Position numbers and translations under genes: made by a program. From Clostridiales bacterium (lineage in GTDB: Bacteria; Bacillota; Clostridia; Oscillospirales; Butyricicoccaceae), in assembly GCA_004555915.1 (NCBI GenBank), contig SFJM01000072.1, positions 1-5,898 of the forward strand: a stretch of DNA of 5,898 nucleotides. The letters are read 5' to 3'. Numbering within the stretch: position 1 is the first letter of the stretch; the number at the start of each line of letters is the position of its first letter. The notes beneath the pieces were generated by a model, which saw only the letters and a program-made list of their open reading frames with translations, ran no database searches and was not told the DNA's origin. Positions 1 through 4,337 of this stretch are shown here, one piece after another.

Positions 1-93
1 GTACACCCGTTCCCATTCCGAACACGGTAGTTAAGCTCATTTACGCTGACAATACTTGGCTGGTGACGGCCCGGGAAGATAGGACGATGCCTA
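1..93 (+). rRNA. rrf: 5S ribosomal RNA, 3' portion (5' end outside window)
   Basis: The first ~90 bases carry the conserved 5S core: CCCGTTCCCATTCCGAACACG followed by GTTAAGCTC, then a TACTTGG...GGTGACGGCCCGGGAAGATAGGACG segment typical of the 5S 3' domain. About 30-35 nt of the 5' end lie before the window. The 3' end near 91-93 is estimated, because the pairing 5' strand is not visible. An intrinsic terminator follows within 15 nt, so this is the end of an rRNA operon or a stand-alone 5S gene. No tRNA gene follows it. Confidence 0.95.
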
Positions 94-102
94 CACAAAC
101 AG

Positions 103-133
103 AAAGACAGATCCTTTCGGGTCTGTCTTTTTT
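103..133 (+). terminator. Rho-independent terminator of the 5S rRNA / rRNA operon
   Basis: A 12-bp stem (103-114 AAAGACAGATCC with 119-130 GGGTCTGTCTTT, one G-T pair) with a TTTC loop runs directly into a T run (128-133). It sits about 10 nt after the 5S 3' end, and its position and shape are canonical. Confidence 0.9.
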
Positions 134-182
134 CTTATACAGAAAAATTTCATGCTTTAAACAACAAAAGTATCCGCCGGCA

Positions 183-211
183 TTGACTTTGTATTTTTCC
201 CTTGCTACAAT
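183..211 (+). promoter_or_regulatory. Sigma-A-type promoter for the prephenate dehydrogenase gene
   Basis: The -35 TTGACT (183-188) is followed by a 17-nt spacer and the -10 TACAAT (206-211), preceded by TGC (203-205), which makes an extended -10. Transcription should begin near 218, about 30 nt before the start codon at 247. This gives the gene its own promoter downstream of the 5S terminator. Confidence 0.8.
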
Positions 212-246
212 AAATGCAGCATCAAAAAATAAAAGGAAACGATACA

Positions 247-1086
247 ATGAAACAGAAAACCATTGCCGTCATCGGTCTCGGACTGATTGGCGGTTCTTTC
301 GCAAAAGCATTCAAGCAATATACCAACCATACCATTATTGGCTTCAACCGTACCCAAAGCACCGCGGAAAAAGCACTGGCAGAGGGCGCCATCGACAAAA
401 TCGGTACCCGGGAAAACCTGAAGGAGGCAGATATTGTCCTGCTGTCCATGTATCCAAAGGTGTCCTGTGATTTCATTGAGGAACATCTGGATGACTTGAA
501 ACCGGGCTGTATCATTACCGATGACTGCGGCATCAAAACCTATATGGCAGAGCGTCTGGTCCCTCTGTGCCGGGAGCATGGCCTGTATTATGTGGGCGGG
601 CATCCCATGGCCGGACGGGAGGTTTCCGGCTTTAAGGCATCCACACCGGATCTGTATAAAGGCGCCAGCATGCTGCTGGTACCCACCGAAGCTACCACAC
701 CGGAAGCGTTGCAGACCGTCAAGCATCTGTTTTCCCAGATTGGCTTCAGCCAGCTGGTGGTTACCACCGCGGAGCATCATGACCGTATGATTGCCTATAC
801 CTCCCAGCTGTGCCATATTATTTCCAGTGCATACATCAAAAGCCCCTCCGAACTGGAGCATAAGGGCTATTCCGGCGGCAGCTATCGGGATCTGACCCGT
901 GTGGCATATCTGAATGAAACCATGTGGACTGAGCTGTTTTTGGAAAATAAACAGGCACTTGTGCCTGAAATTGATGAGGTTATCAAGCATCTGCAGGAAT
1001 ATCGGGATGTGATTGCCGCAGGTGATGAGGAAACCCTGTTCCAGCTGCTGCAGGATGGCAGAAAAAGAAAGGAACAATTTGGTTAA
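247..1086 (+). CDS. tyrA: Prephenate dehydrogenase (TyrA family)
   Basis: A 279-residue protein expected to oxidise and decarboxylate prephenate to 4-hydroxyphenylpyruvate with NAD(P)+, the committed step to tyrosine, in the cytosol. The N-terminus is a Rossmann fold with GLGLIGG (residues 10-16). The family signature HPMAG lies at 119-123 within GGHPMAGRE, with the conserved His at 119. The C-terminal helical domain has EHHDRMIAYTSQLCH (about 176-190) and a GGSYRDLTRVA segment, both matching the TyrA dimerisation/active-site region. It is a bare catalytic protein: no chorismate mutase or ACT domain is fused, so feedback control by tyrosine through an ACT domain is not expected. The start at 247 is chosen because AGGAAA lies about 8 nt upstream and the Rossmann strand follows at once; an in-frame ATG at 214 has no comparable site. 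No other aromatic pathway gene is adjacent. Arogenate as an alternative substrate cannot be excluded by eye. Confidence 0.9.
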   Translation: MKQKTIAVIGLGLIGGSFAKAFKQYTNHTIIGFNRTQSTAEKALAEGAIDKIGTRENLKEADIVLLSMYPKVSCDFIEEHLDDLKPGCIITDDCGIKTYMAERLVPLCREHGLYYVGGHPMAGREVSGFKASTPDLYKGASMLLVPTEATTPEALQTVKHLFSQIGFSQLVVTTAEHHDRMIAYTSQLCHIISSAYIKSPSELEHKGYSGGSYRDLTRVAYLNETMWTELFLENKQALVPEIDEVIKHLQEYRDVIAAGDEETLFQLLQDGRKRKEQFG

Positions 1087-1109
1087 TAGAAAGGAACAAT
1101 TCGGTACAT
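1066..1109 (+). repeat. 22-bp tandem duplication across the tyrA stop codon
   Basis: Unit 1 (1066-1087) and unit 2 (1088-1109) match at 19 of 22 positions. Unit 1 encodes the final residues RKEQFG and the TAA stop. Unit 2 carries AGAAAGGAACAATTCGGT just after the stop and, read in its own frame, again spells RKEQFG and continues TYG-stop. Because 22 is not a multiple of 3, the second copy is out of frame with the gene. Confidence 0.85.
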
Positions 1110-1113
1110 ACGG

Positions 1114-1142
1114 TTGAGAAGCCCAGAGTTCCGTGTTATACT
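1114..1142 (+). promoter_or_regulatory. Upstream promoter (P1) of the polysaccharide deacetylase gene
   Basis: TTGAGA (1114-1119), a 17-nt spacer, then TATACT (1137-1142) preceded by TGT (1134-1136), an extended -10. Predicted initiation is near 1149, giving a leader of about 75 nt that contains the dyad at 1170-1191 and the AGGAGG site. A 10-bp palindrome CTGTATACAG (1141-1150) overlaps the -10 and start point and could be a regulator site. No terminator is visible after tyrA, so read-through is also possible. Confidence 0.7.
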
Positions 1143-1167
1143 GTATACAGCAAAAATAAGCGGAATT

Positions 1168-1197
1168 TTGACAGGAAAAAATCTTCCTGTCCATACT
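1168..1197 (+). promoter_or_regulatory. Second promoter (P2) with a perfect dyad filling its spacer
   Basis: A perfect -35 TTGACA (1168-1173) is followed after 18 nt by CATACT (1192-1197), a weaker -10. An 8-bp inverted repeat, GACAGGAA (1170-1177) and TTCCTGTC (1184-1191) with a 6-nt gap, occupies the spacer and overlaps the -35. This geometry suits a repressor operator. It lacks a T run after the stem, so a terminator for tyrA is unlikely. In transcripts from P1 the same bases would form an RNA hairpin about 20 nt before the ribosome binding site. Confidence 0.5.
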
Positions 1198-1224
1198 TCG
1201 CAGATGTATCAGGAGGAATCAGGG

Positions 1225-2274
1225 GTGTTTCGTAAAAAGAACCATATGGCAGTGTGGTCGCTTTGCCTGAGTGTGGTACTGCTTTGGGGCCTGGCAGGCT
1301 GCAGCTTTTCTCAAAAAGACCAGATGGAACCGGGTTCTGCCGTACAGACAGATACCGGCTCGGCAGATCCAACCACAGAAGCCATCCAACCAGAACCAGA
1401 GCCGGAACCGGAATTACCTGCAAGCCAGCAGGAAAATGACCAGCATGCTGCTGTCATGGATGATCCGGATGCACCTGCTTATGCAAAGGCATATCCGGGC
1501 ATGTATTCGGATGCGGTCCGTGAACCGAATGTCCTGCATGAGGAGAAGGTATGCTATCTGACCTTTGATGATGGCCCGTCTTCCACCAATACACCGGGTA
1601 TTCTGGATGTGTTAAAGCAGGAAAATGTCAAGGCGACCTTCTTTGTGGTCACCAGTCAGATCAATGAGGAGACCCAGCCGATTTTACAGCGTATTGTGGA
1701 TGAAGGCCATACCCTGTGTATCCATGCCAACCAGCATGAATATGGCAGGCTGTATGCATCTACGGAAGCCTATCTGGCGGATTTTGCGGAAGCATATGAT
1801 AAAATTTATGCGCTGACCGGGTATCGGGTACAGGGCTTCCGGTTCCCCGGCGGCAGCAATGGACAGGTAAACAGCAGCGGCTGTTATCGTGAGATCGTTG
1901 CTGAAATGACACGCCGCGGCTTTGAATATTATGACTGGAATGCCTATGACCATGATGCGGAAGGCGGTAATTACAGCGTGGAACAGATGGTACAGCTTGC
2001 GGTGCATGAGGTGAGCATTTCCTCCCGCAATGATACCATCATGCTGCTGCATGATACCTATGGCAAGGAAAAAACCGTACAGGCATTGCCATCCATTATC
2101 CGCCAGCTGAAGGCAGCTGGAATCCAGCTCCTGCCCATTGACAATACCACCCGTCCGGTGCATTTTTATGTGAATGAGTCAACCCCACCGGAATATGTGG
2201 AACCGGAGCCAGAGCCTGAACCGGACACACAGGATGAAACAGAGGAAACGGCAGAAGGTTCTGCCGCAGAATAA
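1225..2274 (+). CDS. Lipoprotein polysaccharide deacetylase (NodB domain, CE4)
   Basis: A 349-residue surface enzyme expected to remove N-acetyl groups from cell-wall polysaccharide or peptidoglycan. The GTG start at 1225 is chosen because AGGAGG (1211-1216) lies 8 nt upstream and a signal peptide follows at once. That peptide is basic FRKK, a hydrophobic stretch, then the lipobox LAGC with Cys26 as the lipidated residue. An acidic, Pro-Glu-rich linker (about residues 35-70, PEPEPEPE) leads to the catalytic NodB domain (about 108-320). Its motifs are TFDDGP (113-118), HANQH (His167 and His171, metal ligands with the second Asp), RFPGG (206-210), DWN (237-239) and LLHD (274-277). All catalytic and metal positions of CE4 esterases appear present, although motif 2 has Ala/Asn where Ser/Thr is common. 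A second PEPEPEPE acidic tail closes the protein. It is a single-gene unit ending in a terminator. The substrate (GlcNAc or MurNAc) is not determined by sequence. Confidence 0.9.
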   Translation: MFRKKNHMAVWSLCLSVVLLWGLAGCSFSQKDQMEPGSAVQTDTGSADPTTEAIQPEPEPEPELPASQQENDQHAAVMDDPDAPAYAKAYPGMYSDAVREPNVLHEEKVCYLTFDDGPSSTNTPGILDVLKQENVKATFFVVTSQINEETQPILQRIVDEGHTLCIHANQHEYGRLYASTEAYLADFAEAYDKIYALTGYRVQGFRFPGGSNGQVNSSGCYREIVAEMTRRGFEYYDWNAYDHDAEGGNYSVEQMVQLAVHEVSISSRNDTIMLLHDTYGKEKTVQALPSIIRQLKAAGIQLLPIDNTTRPVHFYVNESTPPEYVEPEPEPEPDTQDETEETAEGSAAE

Positions 2275-2282
2275 CAGAAGGA

Positions 2283-2331
2283 AAACAGGATCACCTGCAG
2301 GTTATGATACCATGGGTGACCCTGTTTTTTT
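2283..2331 (+). terminator. Rho-independent terminator after the deacetylase gene
   Basis: AAACAGGATCACC (2283-2295) pairs with GGTGACCCTGTTT (2315-2327) apart from one A-C mismatch, and a T run (2325-2331) follows. The 19-nt loop contains part of a small palindrome, ACCTGCAGGT. On the minus strand the same stem ends in TTTT, so it might also stop transcription arriving from the convergent minus-strand gene pair, which shows no clear terminator of its own. Confidence 0.85.
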
Positions 2332-2363
2332 GTGTGCTGATACAGCACGCCTGTATAGGATAT

Positions 2364-2525
2364 GATTCGTCCGGCTGCCTGTCTCTGTATTGTACCGGAG
2401 AGAAATGCCGGTGGAAAAGAGAGAATCGGAGAATATAGGGGGTTATATAGGAAGTATATTGAAATTTTTATGGAGAAATAAGCAGGGGGATGCATTTCAG
2501 GCTGACAGGCAGGCCGGACGGAATC
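2364..2525. repeat. Long imperfect inverted repeat in the convergent intergenic gap
   Basis: The left arm 2364-2383 (GATTCGTCCGGCTGCCTGTC) is the reverse complement of the right arm 2504-2525 except for two single-base bulges in the right arm. The arms enclose 120 bp containing a small dyad (ACCGG/CCGGT near 2393-2411) and an AT-rich stretch (about 2435-2480). No convincing gene lies inside. No target-site duplication is evident at the ends, so the mobile-element reading is unproved; a folded RNA or a decayed element is equally possible. The rest of 2332-2545 shows nothing else I can name. Confidence 0.5.
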
Positions 2526-2545
2526 AGGCAAAAAAAGGAAAACCG

Positions 2546-2842
2546 TCAATCGTCCTCAAGGAAATCATCCATGGGATCAACCGGTTCAAAGGAATACCCC
2601 AATGCAAGGCGCAGACGGTATTTGGCAGCGGAAATGGTACGGGATACAGCGGAACGGGACAGGCCAAATTCACTTGCAATATCTTTTTGCGGCATGCCCT
2701 CGAGCAAGTTCAGTACGCAGACCTGATACTGTGCGCTTGTCAGCGTTTCTGCCATGCATGACAAGAGCCGGCGTCGCAGCTCCATATCCGTGCCGGCTGA
2801 ATTTTTTTCTTGGCCGGCCTCGCTGGGGTTTGGGTGGGACAT
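2546..2842 (-). CDS. Small sigma-70 region 4-like helix-turn-helix protein
   Basis: A 98-residue protein. The stretch from about residue 33 to 80 (ETLTSAQYQVCVLNLLEGM, then PQKDIASEFGLSRSAVSRTI and a basic AAKYRLRLAL helix) is a textbook sigma region 4 / LuxR-like helix-turn-helix: an amphipathic helix, the turn-containing pair at about 51-72, and a recognition helix with SRSAVSRT. There is no region 2, so it is not a complete sigma factor; it probably binds DNA as an accessory regulator. The C-terminal 14 residues are acidic (DDFLEDD). The ATG at 2842 is chosen because AAGGAGG precedes it by 9 nt on the minus strand. Longer in-frame starts (up to 2908) would lie deep inside the upstream gene without such a site. 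It overlaps the preceding gene by 173 nt in the +1 frame, so the two are probably cotranscribed and translationally linked. The targets are unknown. Confidence 0.8.
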   Translation of the reverse strand: MSHPNPSEAGQEKNSAGTDMELRRRLLSCMAETLTSAQYQVCVLNLLEGMPQKDIASEFGLSRSAVSRTISAAKYRLRLALGYSFEPVDPMDDFLEDD

Positions 2843-3065
2843 AGACAGGTACCTCCTTGGGTTTATCATAGTAATGCTCCAGTTCAAAGGCAATTTGCCT
2901 GCTTTCACAGACCATCACATGCAGGGTATTGATGCGTCGGCGCAGCTTGCGGCGGACTTCCAGGGAAATGGTACGGGAGGCCTGGGATTCCAGCTGCTGG
3001 ATACGGGCTTCCATTTGCAGGGCATTTTGCAGATATTCCTCGGAAAGTTCTTTTAAAGAACACAT
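2670..3065 (-). CDS. Small coiled-coil protein with AT-hook-like motif, overlapping the HTH gene
   Basis: A 131-residue protein of unknown function. Residues 1-67 are charged and heptad-like (LKELSEEYLQNALQMEARIQ, then VRRKLRRRINTLHVMVCESR and FELEHYYD), consistent with two long helices or a coiled coil. A proline-rich stretch (about 69-80) leads to RGRPRKK (82-88), which resembles an AT-hook that binds the minor groove of AT-rich DNA. The last ~43 residues are basic and low in recognisable structure. Residues 75-131 are encoded in DNA that also encodes the HTH protein, so the native C-terminus may have drifted. The start at 3065 is preferred because GAGGTGAT (3070-3077 on the complement) lies 4 nt before it; ATGs at 3071 and 3104 are less well placed. 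Its promoter is at 3189-3217. The protein may be a DNA-binding partner of the HTH product, but that is inferred from gene order alone. Confidence 0.65.
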   Translation of the reverse strand: MCSLKELSEEYLQNALQMEARIQQLESQASRTISLEVRRKLRRRINTLHVMVCESRQIAFELEHYYDKPKEVPVYVPPKPQRGRPRKKFSRHGYGAATPALVMHGRNADKRTVSGLRTELARGHAAKRYCK

Positions 3066-3092
3066 GTGCATCACCTCAGATGTAGAAACTGA

Positions 3093-3172
3093 CAATTTCG
3101 GCATGTCGAAAATTGGATAAAGTTCGATACAGCGTGAATTGTGTCAAAATGACGCGATAAATCGTCAAATTC
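3093..3172 (-). promoter_or_regulatory. Leader dyads upstream of the coiled-coil/HTH gene pair
   Basis: Between the predicted start of transcription (~3182) and the start codon (3065) lie two dyads. CAATTTCG (3093-3100) pairs with CGAAAATTG (3107-3115), with one bulged A. TGACG (3150-3154) pairs with CGTCA (3163-3167), nested in GAATT (3136-3140) and AATTC (3168-3172). They could be operators or leader hairpins; neither has a T run that would mark an attenuator. I recognise no known riboswitch. Confidence 0.35.
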
Positions 3173-3188
3173 GCCTTCTTTAACTAGA

Positions 3189-3217
3189 ATAATAGTATAC
3201 AAAAGAAAGAAATTCAA
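3189..3217 (-). promoter_or_regulatory. Promoter of the coiled-coil/HTH gene pair
   Basis: On the minus strand, TTGAAT (complement of 3212-3217), a 17-nt spacer and TATTAT (complement of 3189-3194). The overlapping TATACT at 3194-3199 gives a poorer spacing of 12 nt. The leader would be about 115 nt. The -35 lies only 2 bp from the -35 of the oppositely directed promoter at 3220-3248, so the two are back to back. Confidence 0.6.
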
Positions 3218-3219
3218 CA

Positions 3220-3248
3220 TTGAACCAGTGAGAAATACATGATATAAT
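3220..3248 (+). promoter_or_regulatory. Strong plus-strand promoter with no obvious gene
   Basis: TTGAAC (3220-3225), a 17-nt spacer and a perfect TATAAT (3243-3248) preceded by TGA (3240-3242), a consensus extended -10. By sequence this is the best promoter in the window, yet the downstream plus strand holds only the reverse complement of the metal-GTPase operon terminator and then antisense DNA to that operon. A 34-codon ORF at 3289-3393 exists but has no ribosome binding site. The promoter may make a small or antisense RNA. Confidence 0.6.
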
Positions 3249-3311
3249 GTCGGAAAAAATCTGCTGAAAAGATAAATTTTTTGCGGATATGGGGAGAAAC
3301 TGGGGAGAAAG

Positions 3312-3350
3312 AAAAAAATCCCCCGATGGCATCATGCACATCGGAGGATT
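3312..3350 (-). terminator. Rho-independent terminator of the two-gene GTPase operon
   Basis: On the minus strand a 12-bp stem (AATCCTCCGATG from 3350-3339, pairing with CATCGGGGGATT from 3328-3317, one U-G pair) with a 10-nt loop ends in a run of seven T residues (complement of 3318-3312). It lies about 30 nt after the stop codon at 3381. Confidence 0.9.
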
Positions 3351-3380
3351 CCCATATGGTTCAAATGCAGTTGTTATCTG

Positions 3381-4325
3381 TTATTTGACATAGCAGATAT
3401 CATCATCCGGCTTTTCGGCAGGTTCCAGAGAGGAAACATATAATACCGGGCCTTTTCCCTGATATTCCGGGAAGAATTCATGACGGACTTCCGCGGTCAG
3501 CCAGTACCAGTCACGATCCACCAGCTTTGCTGCGGATGCATGCTTGCATACCACGGCACAGAAGGCAATATCCTCGGCACAGCAGGTCATGACAAAGCGT
3601 CCGGCAGCAAAGTTGTTTTTGCCCATGCCATTGGGACGGTATACCTGGCACAGGAACCGGACGGTATGTCCGGCATATTTTTCCGGATGCTCCATGGCAT
3701 CAAAATACCACATGGCATAATCCGCCTCGGATACTTCTACAATATCTGCGCTCAAATCCAGATTGGCTTCCAGAGATTCCTGATATACCTCACTTCTGCC
3801 ATCCGGATAATCCACAAAAATATCTGCCCGGCGGTTAATCATACGGACACGGCGTTTCTGAATCAAATCCTTGGTGGTATCATCTGCCCGGTTAAATACG
3901 ATCATATCGGTCATCTGCAGCATGGGGAACATAAAGCCGCCCATGTTCTGGAAATAATTATCAAAGGTACGTGCATCCACGGTGGTGACGGTCTGATATA
4001 CCATCCAGTTTTTCGGGAAAGCATTCTGGGGAATATCTGACAGCTTCCACATACCATTCCATTCCACGATGACACGTTCCGGCTTATATTTACGGTTGCA
4101 TTCATGCAGCAGGATACGGTTAAAATCCTCCAGCTCTTCCACGGCAACCACAACGCAATTGGTATCCATCAGCAGGGAATAATCAAATTCCGCTTCACCC
4201 TGTTCACACAGGAGAATCAGGGTACGTTCTCCTTCACAGAAATTGGGGTCACGCAGGATGGATTCAATAAAGGTTGTCTTGCCGCTTTCCAGAAAGCCGG
4301 TAAAGAAATATACAGGAATTTCCAC
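3381..4325 (-). CDS. COG0523-type G3E GTPase without CxCC, fused to a DUF1980/YcgQ-like C-terminal domain
   Basis: A 314-residue protein. Residues 1-190 are a P-loop GTPase of the CobW/COG0523 group: Walker A GFLESGKTT (10-18), the strand ERVIVEWNG (83-91) matching the family ExxG element, and NRAD (145-148) as the base-specificity motif. The metal-binding CxCC normally found about 50 residues after Walker A is absent; only a lone Cys57 is near. From about 205 the protein changes: HPEKYAGHTVRFLCQVYR, GRFVMTCCAEDIAF (Cys248-Cys249), WYWLTAEV and VLYVSSLEP resemble the C-terminal domain of YcgQ/TIGR03943 (DUF1980) proteins, which usually sit beside an UPF0718 permease and a COG0523 gene. The GTG start at 4325 has AGGAGG 7 nt upstream, and that site overlaps the stop of the preceding gene, so translation is probably coupled. 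Likely role: metal (zinc?) trafficking with its neighbour. The domain match was made by eye. Confidence 0.75.
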   Translation of the reverse strand: MEIPVYFFTGFLESGKTTFIESILRDPNFCEGERTLILLCEQGEAEFDYSLLMDTNCVVVAVEELEDFNRILLHECNRKYKPERVIVEWNGMWKLSDIPQNAFPKNWMVYQTVTTVDARTFDNYFQNMGGFMFPMLQMTDMIVFNRADDTTKDLIQKRRVRMINRRADIFVDYPDGRSEVYQESLEANLDLSADIVEVSEADYAMWYFDAMEHPEKYAGHTVRFLCQVYRPNGMGKNNFAAGRFVMTCCAEDIAFCAVVCKHASAAKLVDRDWYWLTAEVRHEFFPEYQGKGPVLYVSSLEPAEKPDDDICYVK

Positions 4326-4337
4326 AGCGGAGCCTCC

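Noticed and set aside
1134..1191. An intrinsic terminator for tyrA formed by the GACAGGAA/TTCCTGTC hairpin.
   Set aside because: The stem is followed by CATACTTCG, not a T run, and it sits in a promoter spacer, so an operator is the better reading.
205..1194. A 329-codon minus-strand open frame opposite tyrA.
   Set aside because: No recognisable motifs or ribosome site. The plus strand encodes a clear TyrA, so this is a shadow.
2390..2761. A plus-strand open frame starting inside the inverted repeat.
   Set aside because: Most of its length is antisense to the HTH gene; no start signal or domain was seen.
2802..2808. A programmed -1 ribosomal frameshift at the A AAA AAA heptamer.
   Set aside because: The phase fits, but the -1 frame ends after about 20 codons and does not enter the HTH frame, which is +1. 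Only slippage removing one A would make the fusion.
3289..3393. A 34-codon plus-strand ORF just after the strong plus-strand promoter.
   Set aside because: It has no ribosome binding site, and much of it is the reverse complement of the GTPase operon terminator.
3480..4040. A 186-codon plus-strand open frame downstream of the strong plus-strand promoter.
   Set aside because: It is antisense to the second GTPase, has no ribosome binding site and shows no family features. The promoter is reported separately without this ORF.
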